This document shows positions 1-7,227 of a stretch of 14,672 bases of DNA, one piece after another. Both the position numbers and the translations under genes were made by a program. Numbering within the stretch: position 1 is the stretch's first letter; each line of letters begins with the position of its first letter. The notes below the pieces were generated by a model, which made no database searches, was not told where the DNA came from, and worked only from the letters and a program-made list of their open reading frames with translations. Source of the stretch: an uncultured Clostridia bacterium (GTDB lineage Bacteria > Bacillota > Clostridia > Oscillospirales > Acutalibacteraceae); NCBI GenBank assembly GCA_946539105.1, contig CAMNHG010000026.1:1-14672 (forward strand), read 5' to 3'.

Positions 1-461
1 TCTCTTAGCTTGTTGCCGAGAAGCCCGAGGGTTAAGGGTGTGCCGTAAATCGGAATATCAACCCTTGACAGAAGGAAAGGCAAGCCGCCGATATGATCCT
101 CGTGTCCGTGGGTGAGGACGATTCCCCTTACCTTGTCCGCGTTTTGCTCAATATAAGTAAAATCCGGGATAACAAGGTCTACTCCGAGCATATCGCCGTC
201 GGGGAACGCCATTCCGCAGTCAACAATAATAATATCGTTCTCGCACTCGATAAGGGTGATGTTTTTTCCGATCTCATTAAGTCCGCCCAAAAACGAGATT
301 TTTACCGAAGGCTTGCTGACCTGCTTAGGCTGAACCGCCCTGCCCCTTTTTCGGGTGATTTTATTGTAGCTCTGCCTTGTATTGTTTGATTTTGATTTTA
401 CGTTTTTTGAGTTCCGATTTTGCTTTAGCTTGAAATTCTTGTTTTTTCCGGTTGAACTCAC
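1..461 (-). CDS. rnj: Ribonuclease J, N-terminal part (cut by window edge)
   Basis: RNase J is a metallo-beta-lactamase/beta-CASP ribonuclease with endo- and 5'-3' exonuclease activity in RNA processing and decay. The frame starts at GTG (459-461) with an AGGAGGT-type Shine-Dalgarno, rc of 468-473, 6 bases upstream. It stays open for 153 residues and runs off the left edge. The zinc-binding signature THGHEDHIGG lies at residues 117-126, with H118, H120, D122 and H123 as metal ligands. FLGGLNEIGKN at 57-67 matches the family's first beta-strand region. Only the first third is present, so the beta-CASP and C-terminal domains cannot be judged. Residues 1-50 are a Lys/Asn/Ser/Arg-rich, probably disordered tail that B. 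subtilis RNase J1 lacks. It diverges from rnhA, and I found no convincing promoter pair. Confidence 0.93.
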   Translation of the reverse strand, partial: MSSTGKNKNFKLKQNRNSKNVKSKSNNTRQSYNKITRKRGRAVQPKQVSKPSVKISFLGGLNEIGKNITLIECENDIIIVDCGMAFPDGDMLGVDLVIPDFTYIEQNADKVRGIVLTHGHEDHIGGLPFLLSRVDIPIYGTPLTLGLLGNKLR

Positions 462-730
462 AAAATTACCTCCATATTTCTAAAAATTTTCCGTTCATTT
501 ATTTTGAATCCTTACAACAGGATTTATATATAAAATAATAAATGGGTAGAATACCCCAAGCATACATATTCATTTTATTTTAACTTAAAACAAGCCTTAA
601 TGTCAATAAGATAAAAGAATTATAGATGACTAAATAAAAAATTTTTTGGGAAATTAAGGAATTGCTATTGTTATTATCCCCCATTTGTGGCAAAATATAG
701 TTTAGACAAACAGATAAAGGAGATTTTACC
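462..730. other. AT-rich intergenic region between rnj and rnhA
   Basis: This 269-base spacer between two divergent genes contains no supported coding frame. It must hold both leaders. Two small hairpins are visible on the rnj side: AATCCT/AGGATT at 507-524 and GGGTA/TACCC at 544-556, both probably in the rnj 5' leader. Several AT-rich hexamers resemble -10 boxes, but none has a well-spaced -35 on either strand. The rnhA Shine-Dalgarno AAGGAGA is at 717-723. Confidence 0.6.
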
Positions 731-1168
731 GTGAAAAGAGTACAGATTTTTACCGACGGTGCGTGCAGCGGAAATCCCGGACCGGGCGGCTGGGGCACGA
801 TTCTGAGATATAACGGAGTAGAAAAGGAGCTTTCGGGCGGAGAAAAAGAAACCACCAACAACCGAATGGAGCTGACCGCGGTAATTAAGGGGCTCGAAGC
901 CCTTAAGGAGCCCTGCGAGGTTGAGCTGTACAGCGACTCGCAGTATGTTTGCAACGCGCTGAAGCTCGGCTGGGCTAAAAAGTGGCAGGCAAACGGCTGG
1001 ATGCGCAACAAAAAAGAGCCCGCGCTTAATCCCGAGCTATGGGAAAAGCTGCTGGCACTGTGCGAAATACACTCATTGGAAATAAACTGGGTTAAAGGTC
1101 ACGCGGGGCATCCCGAAAACGAAAGGTGCGACAGGCTGGCTGTTGCCGAGGCTAAGAAATTCGCGTAA
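731..1168 (+). CDS. rnhA: Ribonuclease HI
   Basis: RNase HI cleaves the RNA strand of RNA-DNA hybrids in the cytoplasm, removing R-loops and primer remnants. The product has 145 residues, close to the usual length of about 150. It carries the complete catalytic set: D9 in TDGACSGNPG, E47 in NNRMEL, D69 in YSDSQYV, H124 in VKGHAGHPENE and D134 in NERCDRLA. The basic handle region (W81 to K95, with GWAKKWQANGW) is present, as in E. coli-type enzymes. The start is GTG at 731, set by AAGGAGA seven bases upstream. The gene is monocistronic, converges on nrdR and is followed by an intrinsic terminator. Loss of any active-site residue would have argued against function, and none is missing. Confidence 0.96.
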   Translation: MKRVQIFTDGACSGNPGPGGWGTILRYNGVEKELSGGEKETTNNRMELTAVIKGLEALKEPCEVELYSDSQYVCNALKLGWAKKWQANGWMRNKKEPALNPELWEKLLALCEIHSLEINWVKGHAGHPENERCDRLAVAEAKKFA

Positions 1169-1182
1169 TATTATGAAAAACT

Positions 1183-1216
1183 GCCGTCTGCGCTGTGCGG
1201 ACGGCGGTTTTGTTTT
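1183..1216 (+). terminator. Intrinsic terminator of rnhA
   Basis: The stem GCCGTCTGCG / TGCGGACGGC (1183-1205, two G-T pairs, 3-base loop) is followed by GGTTTTGTTTT. It begins 15 bases after the rnhA stop codon. Confidence 0.8.
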
Positions 1217-1225
1217 AAAAGAGTA

Positions 1226-1249
1226 AACGCCGCGATTTTTCGCGGCGTT
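1226..1249 (-). terminator. Probable terminator of nrdR
   Basis: A perfect 10-bp stem AACGCCGCGA / TCGCGGCGTT closes a 4-base loop. Read on the minus strand it is followed by TTTACTCTTTT, a broken T-tract, so it suits nrdR, whose stop is at 1279-1281. On the plus strand it has only a weak T-run and could act as a backup for rnhA. Confidence 0.6.
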
Positions 1250-1278
1250 CTGTATAGGATGACTGTTTAATAAAAACG

Positions 1279-1737
1279 TTACTTTTTTTCTGTTAACAGC
1301 TTGTTAAGCTCTTCCATAAAGGTGTTGATGTCCTTAAACTGGCGATATACCGAGGCAAAGCGGACATAGGAAACCTCGTCTACCTTCTTGATTTCCTCCA
1401 TAGCGAGCTCGCCGATTTGCATTGTGGTAATCTCACGGTCAAGGCTGCTTTGAATTTTGGCCTCGATATTATCTACCATTTTCTCAATCTGCGTCAAAGA
1501 AACAGGGCGTTTTTCGCAGGCTCTCAAGATTCCGGCGGTCAGCTTGTTGCGGTCGAAAACCTCACGCGATTTGTCGCGCTTAACCACGATGATCGGCACG
1601 GTTTCGATTACCTCGTGAGTAGTAAAGCGTTTGCCGCAGTTTAGACATTCTCTGCGGCGGCGGATTCTCTCGCCGTCGTCGGCGGAGCGCGAATCTATGA
1701 CCTTGCTTTCCTCAAAGCTGCAATACGGACACTTCAT
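1279..1737 (-). CDS. nrdR: Transcriptional repressor NrdR
   Basis: NrdR is a nucleotide-sensing repressor of ribonucleotide reductase genes. The 152-residue product has the N-terminal zinc ribbon with C3, C6, C31 and C34 (MKCPYC at the start and ECLNC at 30-34). An Arg-rich stretch IRRRREC, typical of DNA binding, lies between the Cys pairs. An ATP-cone domain follows from about residue 46 to 136, including the family segment YVRFASVYRQF. The ATG at 1737 is chosen because AGAGGTG sits 7 bases upstream and the family begins MKCPYC. An in-frame GTG at 1746 lies inside that Shine-Dalgarno and is unlikely. No ribonucleotide reductase gene is in the window, so regulation is in trans. It has its own promoter and lies downstream of the carboxypeptidase gene on the same strand. 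Confidence 0.96.
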   Translation of the reverse strand: MKCPYCSFEESKVIDSRSADDGERIRRRRECLNCGKRFTTHEVIETVPIIVVKRDKSREVFDRNKLTAGILRACEKRPVSLTQIEKMVDNIEAKIQSSLDREITTMQIGELAMEEIKKVDEVSYVRFASVYRQFKDINTFMEELNKLLTEKK

Positions 1738-1766
1738 AAACAACACCTCTATTATTCCTTAAAATA

Positions 1767-1775
1767 ATTATAACA
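1767..1775 (-). promoter_or_regulatory. Extended -10 promoter of nrdR
   Basis: The minus strand reads TGTTATAAT, a perfect extended -10 (TGnTATAAT). The -35 position has only a weak TTGTAT-like match at 18-bp spacing. The extended -10 would carry the activity. It lies about 30 bases upstream of the nrdR start. Confidence 0.65.
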
Positions 1776-1857
1776 CATATGTAAAGGAAAATACAACAAC
1801 ATTTTATTTACAATATTATTACAATACGGAGCTGTTTTTTCAATATTTATCGGGCTT

Positions 1858-3207
1858 TTATAGGTTGCGGTAACGCTTTACCTTGCGGTTGCGCTTTTTG
1901 CGGGCGCGGTGAACCCGTGAGGAGATAAAGTAGATGATCAGAAGTATGACGATAATTCCGATGATAACGAGAAACCAATAGGATTTGAATATCGTACCGG
2001 CGACATCGAGCACCTCCAGGATCCCACTCTTATCTACTTGTTCAATCGGAACAAGGTTTACCGTTGCAATGAGCTGCTTTTCTTTGCCCTCTTCAACGTA
2101 ATATACGGACGCGGTACCGACAGGCTTGTCGGTATATAGCGGAGCCCTGACCTCCTCGGGAGTGTCGGTCTCGACTACTATATTGCTGGGCATATAGCCC
2201 TTTGGAACAATGGCGTTTAAGTTCTTTTCGGGCACCAGAGATACCGACTCCCTTCCCCACGCCAGCTTTACCTTTTGCTCGCATACAGGGGTTTGCGCGC
2301 TTTTAATCGTCTGTAACTCCAGGTCTACAAGTGCCCAGCGGAACAAATCGGCGGCGTCGGTGAAGGTATAGTATTCCTCCATCTCGCCCTCCTTATACGG
2401 CGCGCCGAGCAAGACAGCCATATACGAGTGACCGTCGGCAGCCGCGGTAGTTACCAAACATCTGCCGGCTTCGTCGGTTGTGCCTGTTTTGATACCCTTG
2501 GCGTAGGTGTAGTAGTATTCTCCGCCGCGAGCCTCGTCAATGAGGTAGTTTGTGGTGACAAGGGTTGTGTCGTCGCCCTCGCAGGTGTACTCGGTAGCGT
2601 TTGAAATCTGCTCAAAATAAGGCAGCGTAAGCGCGTATTTTGAGATTTTGTACAGATCGCGCGCTGTTGTATAGTGGTCGGGATCGTGCAGACCGTCGGG
2701 GTTCTTAAAGTGAGTGTTCTCACAGCCGAGCTCGGCAGCCTTGTCGTTCATCATCTGAACGAACTTGTCAACGTCTCCGCCGCCGACATAATCGGCAAGG
2801 GTTAACGCGGCGTCGTTGCCCGAGGGAACCATCATACTGTAGAGCAAATCTATTACCTTGACCTTATCACCCACGTGTTCTCCGAGGTTAGCCATTGAGC
2901 TTCCGGTGTTGCGGAGCTGGTCGATAATGCTCTGCTTAACCTCTACCCTGGTATTTTCAAGGTCGGGGATATTTTCGACAGCTACAATGTAGGTCATAAT
3001 CTTTGTTGTAGAGGCAGGGTACCGCTTGGAATCGGGATCCTTTTCAAAAACCGTCTGACCTGAATCCATACTTACAATCAGAACTGACTTGGATTTTACA
3101 TCGACGTTGTTCGAAAAAGAAATTGCCCCCGCGCCGAGAGTGGATGACAGCAGAATAACGCAAAGAGCCATTACCGCCGAAATCAGCTTTACAACCGTTC
3201 TTTTCAT
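1858..3207 (-). CDS. D-alanyl-D-alanine carboxypeptidase (PBP5/DacA-DacF type)
   Basis: This is a low-molecular-weight penicillin-binding protein that trims the terminal D-Ala from peptidoglycan stem peptides on the outer face of the membrane. The 449-residue product starts with a signal peptide (KR at 2-3, hydrophobic about 8-28). Its serine peptidase S11 motifs are complete: STTK at 66-69 (nucleophile S66, base K69), SGN at 129-131 and KTG at 240-242. A C-terminal beta-domain of the PBP5_C kind spans about 300-390. A membrane helix (about 415-434) and a strongly basic tail (RARKKRNRKVKR) follow, so it is anchored by a true C-terminal TM helix rather than an amphipathic one. It starts 14 bases after recG with AGGGAG in the gap, so the two are probably co-transcribed. 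DacA, DacB and DacF cannot be told apart here. Confidence 0.92.
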   Translation of the reverse strand: MKRTVVKLISAVMALCVILLSSTLGAGAISFSNNVDVKSKSVLIVSMDSGQTVFEKDPDSKRYPASTTKIMTYIVAVENIPDLENTRVEVKQSIIDQLRNTGSSMANLGEHVGDKVKVIDLLYSMMVPSGNDAALTLADYVGGGDVDKFVQMMNDKAAELGCENTHFKNPDGLHDPDHYTTARDLYKISKYALTLPYFEQISNATEYTCEGDDTTLVTTNYLIDEARGGEYYYTYAKGIKTGTTDEAGRCLVTTAAADGHSYMAVLLGAPYKEGEMEEYYTFTDAADLFRWALVDLELQTIKSAQTPVCEQKVKLAWGRESVSLVPEKNLNAIVPKGYMPSNIVVETDTPEEVRAPLYTDKPVGTASVYYVEEGKEKQLIATVNLVPIEQVDKSGILEVLDVAGTIFKSYWFLVIIGIIVILLIIYFISSRVHRARKKRNRKVKRYRNL

Positions 3208-3221
3208 ACTTTTTCTCCCTT

Positions 3222-5267
3222 CTAATTAAGCGTATTTTTACCGCCGCGGTCAAACAGGCGGTCAATCTCCGCGTTGAGAAGCCTTAGCTCGTCACAGCGG
3301 AGGTCTTTGTATGTAAACAAAATATAATCGACAATTTTTTGAGACAGCTCAAGGCTTTTTGTGTCGGCAAAATCTGCTATTGAAAGCTGCGGAAGTCCGT
3401 GCTGTCTGCTTCCGAAAAAGTCACCCGGACCGCGCATTCGCAAGTCCTCGTCGGCGATTTTGAAGCCGTCGTTGGTAGAGCACATAACCTCAAGTCTTTG
3501 CTTTGTCTGCTCGTTTTGACGGTCGCTGATAAGCACGCAGTAGGACTGGCTGCTTCCTCTTCCGACTCGTCCCCTGAGCTGGTGAAGCTGGGAAAGTCCG
3601 AAGCGTTCGGCGTTTTCTATCACCATGACCGAGGCGTTCGGAACGTCTACTCCTACCTCGATTACCGTTGTGGCAACAAGCAGCTTTAGCTCTCCCGAGG
3701 CAAATTTGCTCATTACCGCCTCTTTTTCGTCGGACTTCATCTGTCCGTGGACTACGCCTACCGGGATATCCGAAAACTGCTTCAGCATAAGCTCAGCCGC
3801 GTATTCCTCGGCGGAAGCGACGTCGTCAAGCTCGCCCTCCTCAACCAAGGGACAGACGATGTACGCCTGTCTGCCGGCGGCGATTTCCTTTTTTATAAAG
3901 CCGTAGACGCGCTGCCTTTGGCTTGTGTTAAAGAGCACGGTTTTGACGGGCTTTCTCGACGGCGGAAGCTCGTCGATAATCGAGATATCGAGGTCGCCGA
4001 AGATTATAAGCCCCAGGGTTCGCGGAATCGGCGTGGCACTCATTACGAGCAGATGGGGATTTTTGCCCTTTGACAGCAGCTTTGCGCGCTGAGCTACACC
4101 GAAGCGGTGCTGCTCGTCGGTCACGGCTATGCCGAGATTATTAAACTCGGTTTTGTCGGTAATCAGGGCGTGAGTGCCGATGACAAGGTCGATTTCTCCG
4201 CTTTGAAGCTCAGATCTTACGCGTTTTTTTTCGCTTTCCTTAAGCGCGCCTGTCAGAAGCTCAACCTTGATCCCGGTATTTTCCAGCAGGCCCCTGAAGG
4301 TTTCAAAATGCTGTCTGGCTAATATCTCGGTAGGTGCCATAAACGCAGCCTGAAAGCCGTTTTTGATTACGGTATAGCATACCGAAGCGGCTACGGCGGT
4401 TTTACCGGAGCCTACGTCGCCCTGAACAAGGCGGTTCATCGGGGCTGATTTTTCGGTAATATCGCTTATGCAGTCGGCTATCGCGCGTTTTTGCGCGTGG
4501 GTCAGCGTAAACGGCAAATATTTCTCAAATTCTTCGGAGTAATCATGTTCAATTTTTACAGAGCTTACTCCCCTGCTGTGGCTTCGCAGGTTTTTCATAC
4601 CGAGATTCAGCACCACCAGCTCCTCGGCAACAAGGCGTTTTCGCGAGCTTTCGAGTTCTGCGGAATCCTTCGGAAAATGGATGCCGTTCAGTGCTTCTTT
4701 AAGTCCCCAAAGATTAAACGCCTTGCGAACCTGCTCGGGAATCGGGTCGTTTACAACGGGCGGCAGCAGCTTTAGCGACTGCCTGACGGCGTTGGTTATA
4801 GTCTTGCCGTTCAGTCCTGCGGTTTGGCGGTAAATCGGGTGGATTCCGGAAGCCTCGCTGACAGATGAAAAGGTCGGAGAGGTCATTTGCACTCCGTAAT
4901 CGTTGAACTCTATTTTTCCGTAAAAGAAATATTCTATTCCGTAGGTCAGCATTGAGCTGATGTACCTGTTGTTAAAAAATATTAATTGCAGAGAACCTGT
5001 GTCGTCATAAACAGCACCCTTTGAGATTATCTTTCCGCCCGACACACGGCGGTCGGATATAGGCGCGGCAAGTACGGCCTTTACACAGTAAACGCCGCTT
5101 TGGGTGATATCCGCAATTTTAGTAACGTCGCTCCAGTCCTCATAAGCGCGGGGATAAAAGTTTATCAGCTCGCCTACCGAATTAACGCCGAGCTTGCTAA
5201 ACTGCTCAACGCGCTTCGGCCCGATACCCGGTAATTCGGACAGGGGCGTTTTATATAATGAAGCCAT
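3222..5267 (-). CDS. recG: ATP-dependent DNA helicase RecG
   Basis: RecG remodels stalled replication forks and branch-migrates Holliday junctions. The 681-residue length is standard. An N-terminal helix-hairpin-like segment (LPGIGPKR at 12-19) and an OB-fold wedge domain (about 50-150) precede the two helicase domains. Visible motifs are Walker A GDVGSGKT at 283-290, motif Ia APTEILARQH at 311-320, DEQHRFG at 384-390, SATPIPRT at 410-417, TTVIEVGVDVPNA at 533-545 and QLRGRVGRG at 563-571. The translocation (TRG) motif EDLRMRGPGDFFGSRQHG is at 607-624. The ATG at 5267 is the only sensible start (MASLYKTPLSELPGIG), although no good Shine-Dalgarno precedes it. It sits between fakA and the carboxypeptidase gene. 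The fakA-recG neighbourhood is known from B. subtilis. Confidence 0.97.
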   Translation of the reverse strand: MASLYKTPLSELPGIGPKRVEQFSKLGVNSVGELINFYPRAYEDWSDVTKIADITQSGVYCVKAVLAAPISDRRVSGGKIISKGAVYDDTGSLQLIFFNNRYISSMLTYGIEYFFYGKIEFNDYGVQMTSPTFSSVSEASGIHPIYRQTAGLNGKTITNAVRQSLKLLPPVVNDPIPEQVRKAFNLWGLKEALNGIHFPKDSAELESSRKRLVAEELVVLNLGMKNLRSHSRGVSSVKIEHDYSEEFEKYLPFTLTHAQKRAIADCISDITEKSAPMNRLVQGDVGSGKTAVAASVCYTVIKNGFQAAFMAPTEILARQHFETFRGLLENTGIKVELLTGALKESEKKRVRSELQSGEIDLVIGTHALITDKTEFNNLGIAVTDEQHRFGVAQRAKLLSKGKNPHLLVMSATPIPRTLGLIIFGDLDISIIDELPPSRKPVKTVLFNTSQRQRVYGFIKKEIAAGRQAYIVCPLVEEGELDDVASAEEYAAELMLKQFSDIPVGVVHGQMKSDEKEAVMSKFASGELKLLVATTVIEVGVDVPNASVMVIENAERFGLSQLHQLRGRVGRGSSQSYCVLISDRQNEQTKQRLEVMCSTNDGFKIADEDLRMRGPGDFFGSRQHGLPQLSIADFADTKSLELSQKIVDYILFTYKDLRCDELRLLNAEIDRLFDRGGKNTLN

Positions 5268-5319
5268 AGATCAATCTAAAAAACAAGCGGTCAGCGAAGG
5301 GTTCACTAACCGCAATTTG

Positions 5320-5325
5320 ATTATA
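5320..5325 (-). promoter_or_regulatory. Possible -10 box upstream of recG
   Basis: A TATAAT hexamer lies on the minus strand about 52 bases upstream of the recG ATG. The best -35 candidate, TTGAAC, is 21 bases away, which is too far, so this is a weak call. recG may instead be read from the fakA promoter. Confidence 0.3.
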
Positions 5326-5423
5326 ATATTAACTTTTAATTTTTAAGTTCAAGCTGCTAAGTTCCGACCCGCCGTTACAGACACTTTTACGTTAAGTTAA
5401 ACCTTGCAAAAGGCGGATTGGAT

Positions 5424-5438
5424 GCAACGTCACGTTGC
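5424..5438 (-). repeat. Perfect palindrome directly after the fakA stop codon
   Basis: GCAACGTCACGTTGC has two 7-base arms around a single C and abuts the fakA stop codon at 5439-5441. It can form a short hairpin in the mRNA. No T-tract follows on the minus strand, so it is not a standard intrinsic terminator. It could protect the 3' end or attenuate read-through into recG. Confidence 0.45.
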
Positions 5439-7112
5439 TTATTCTACGCTGAGAATGAAGTAGTAAACAGGCTGGTCGCCCTTTACAAGCGAGATATCCG
5501 CGCGTGAGCCAAACCTGTCCTGAAGTTCCTCGTAGGCTTTCTCGGCGTCCTCCTCGGTTGTGTCCTCACCGTAAATTAGTGTAATAAACGCGGTGTCGCG
5601 CGTTACCATACTCTTGGCGAGCTTTACAACAGCCTTAACGGTGCTCTTCTCGGTGATGGTGAGCTTGCCGTTTTTAAGCGCGATTATGTCGCCCTCTTTA
5701 ATCTTCTTGCCGTCAAACTCGCTGTTGCGTGCCGCAAAGGTAACAAGACCTGTGCCTACGCCGTGAGCCGCGTCCATCATAAGCTGCGCGTTGCTCTCGG
5801 GCGAGATTTCGGGGTCGAAGTTAAGCATTGCCGTCATACCCTGCGGAATCGTCCTTGTGGGAACGATAACAACTGTTCTGTCCTTAACGAGCGGAACCGT
5901 CTGTTCAGCCGCAAGAATGATATTCTTATTATTCGGAAGCACAAATACCGTCTTTGCCGGAGTTGCGTTAACAGCCGCCAAAATATCGTCTGTGCTGGGG
6001 TTCATACTCTGACCGCCCGAAACTACGTTTGTGCAGCCGAGGTCGGTAAAGAGCTCCTTCATACCCTCGCCTGCGGCAACAGCAACAAATCCAAAGTCCT
6101 CGGTAGGCTCCGCGAAAACGAACTCCTCCTTGGGGGATTCCTTCTTTGACTTTTTCTTTGCGGTCTTTTTGGAATTTTTCTTTGCGTTCTTGTGCTGCTC
6201 CTTCATATTCTCAACCTTTACGGTGAGAAGCTGACCGAACTCAAGTCCCTTTGTAAGCGCGTTACCGGGGGTTTCGGTGTGAACGTGAACCTTGATGATT
6301 TCATCATCGTTAACGACAACTACGCAGTCGCCGATTTCCTTTAAGAAGTCGCGCAGTTCCTCGGGATCGGTCTCAATCTTGGGGTCTCTGCCGACAATAA
6401 ACTCTGTGCAGTAGGTAAATTCTATATCGTCGTCAAACTCGGCAGCGGCACTCTCGAAGGTTTCGATTGTGGGCTCGTTTGTATCTTCAACGTACTCAAC
6501 AATCACGCCGTCCTTGATGAAGGAAAGCATACCCTCAAAGATTGAGCAAAGTCCCTTGCCGCCTGCGTCAACAACGCCTGCTCTTTTGAGCACGGGAAGA
6601 AGCTCGGGGGTGATAGCGAGTGCTTCGTTTGCCTTTTCTACGATTGTTTCCCATACAAAAACGGGATCGGAGTTTTCTCTTGAAGCCTCAACGCCTGCTT
6701 CGTAAGCCATTCGCGCTACGGTGAGGATTGTGCCCTCGGCAGGCTTTGTGACCGCCTTATAAGCAGCGTCTACGCCGATTCCGAGTGCCGCGGCGATGTT
6801 TTTGCCGTTTACCTCGTCAACGTCCTTTAAGCCCTGGGCAAAGCCTCTGAAAAGAATTGAGGTGATAACGCCCGAGTTTCCGCGCGCTCCTCTGAGCATT
6901 GCGGAAGCTGCGGTTTTTGCTACCTCGCCTGCATTTTCCGCGTCGCAGTCCTCAAGGGCTTTTGCGGCTGCCATTACGGTCATCGACATATTTGTACCTG
7001 TGTCACCGTCGGGAACAGGGAAAATATTGAGGTCATTGATATGGTTTTTCTGCGCATTGATATTGTGCGCGCCGGAAATTATCGCGTTCTTTAGAATCTC
7101 TCCGTTAATCAT
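5439..7112 (-). CDS. fakA: Fatty acid kinase subunit FakA (DAK2 domain, YloV-like)
   Basis: FakA phosphorylates fatty acids held by a FakB (DegV-family) partner, feeding exogenous fatty acids into phospholipid synthesis. The 557-residue product has an N-terminal DAK2 kinase domain (about 1-200). NIFPVPDGDTGTNM at 29-42 carries the metal-binding D35 and D37, and RGARGNSG at 74-81 the nucleotide-contacting N79/S80. In the middle domain C235, H276 and H278 (VHVHTETPG) are spaced like the metal-binding Cys-His-His of characterised FakA. The C-terminal domain ends DQPVYYFILSVE, a typical family tail. A Lys-rich linker (about 308-328) separates middle and C-terminal domains. The ATG at 7112 follows AAAGGATG at a suitable distance. 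An upstream in-frame ATG at 7157 has no Shine-Dalgarno and lies at about the transcription start. No fakB is in the window. Confidence 0.93.
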   Translation of the reverse strand: MINGEILKNAIISGAHNINAQKNHINDLNIFPVPDGDTGTNMSMTVMAAAKALEDCDAENAGEVAKTAASAMLRGARGNSGVITSILFRGFAQGLKDVDEVNGKNIAAALGIGVDAAYKAVTKPAEGTILTVARMAYEAGVEASRENSDPVFVWETIVEKANEALAITPELLPVLKRAGVVDAGGKGLCSIFEGMLSFIKDGVIVEYVEDTNEPTIETFESAAAEFDDDIEFTYCTEFIVGRDPKIETDPEELRDFLKEIGDCVVVVNDDEIIKVHVHTETPGNALTKGLEFGQLLTVKVENMKEQHKNAKKNSKKTAKKKSKKESPKEEFVFAEPTEDFGFVAVAAGEGMKELFTDLGCTNVVSGGQSMNPSTDDILAAVNATPAKTVFVLPNNKNIILAAEQTVPLVKDRTVVIVPTRTIPQGMTAMLNFDPEISPESNAQLMMDAAHGVGTGLVTFAARNSEFDGKKIKEGDIIALKNGKLTITEKSTVKAVVKLAKSMVTRDTAFITLIYGEDTTEEDAEKAYEELQDRFGSRADISLVKGDQPVYYFILSVE

Positions 7113-7132
7113 TACTGCACATCCTTTTTGTG

Positions 7133-7148
7133 TATCTTTTAAAAGATA
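7133..7148. promoter_or_regulatory. 16-bp perfect palindrome in the fakA leader (possible operator)
   Basis: TATCTTTTAAAAGATA is a perfect 16-bp palindrome about 10-25 bases downstream of the predicted fakA transcription start and 20 bases upstream of its ATG. The position is typical of a repressor roadblock site. It does not resemble the FapR box. It may equally be an AT-rich chance palindrome. Confidence 0.4.
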
Positions 7149-7165
7149 TAACATCAAACATTACT

Positions 7166-7194
7166 ATTATAATAGATTATTGTAAATTTTTCAA
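7166..7194 (-). promoter_or_regulatory. Sigma-A-type promoter of fakA
   Basis: On the minus strand TTGAAA (7189-7194) and a consensus TATAAT (7166-7171) are separated by exactly 17 bases. The predicted start is near 7159, giving a leader of about 47 bases. This is the best promoter in the window. Confidence 0.8.
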
Positions 7195-7227
7195 TAGATA
7201 AAGATTAGATAATTGTTAAAATTTTTA

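Noticed and set aside
474..556. Small hairpins upstream of rnj as a riboswitch or regulatory RNA
   Set aside because: Two 5-6 bp stems in AT-rich sequence, with no conserved riboswitch core, terminator or anti-terminator arrangement.
580..1011. Long minus-strand open frame across rnhA
   Set aside because: It lies antisense to a complete RNase HI gene, has no ribosome binding site and its composition reflects the opposite strand.
1771..1785. ACATATGT-containing site near the nrdR promoter as an NrdR box
   Set aside because: It lacks the symmetrical ACAC...GTGT ends and there is no second box at the usual spacing; autoregulation is not supported.
1786..1857. Terminator after the carboxypeptidase gene
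   Set aside because: The sequence is AT-rich with repeated ATTACAATA-like bits but forms no GC stem followed by a T-run, so none is claimed.
3399..4775. Several plus-strand open frames of 70-110 codons within recG
   Set aside because: All are antisense to an intact recG with full helicase motifs; none has a credible start signal or recognisable domain.
5763..7185. Plus-strand open frames opposite fakA
   Set aside because: They are antisense shadows of a conserved gene, with low-complexity translations (Ser/Phe/Thr runs) expected from the complement of Lys/Glu/Ala codons.
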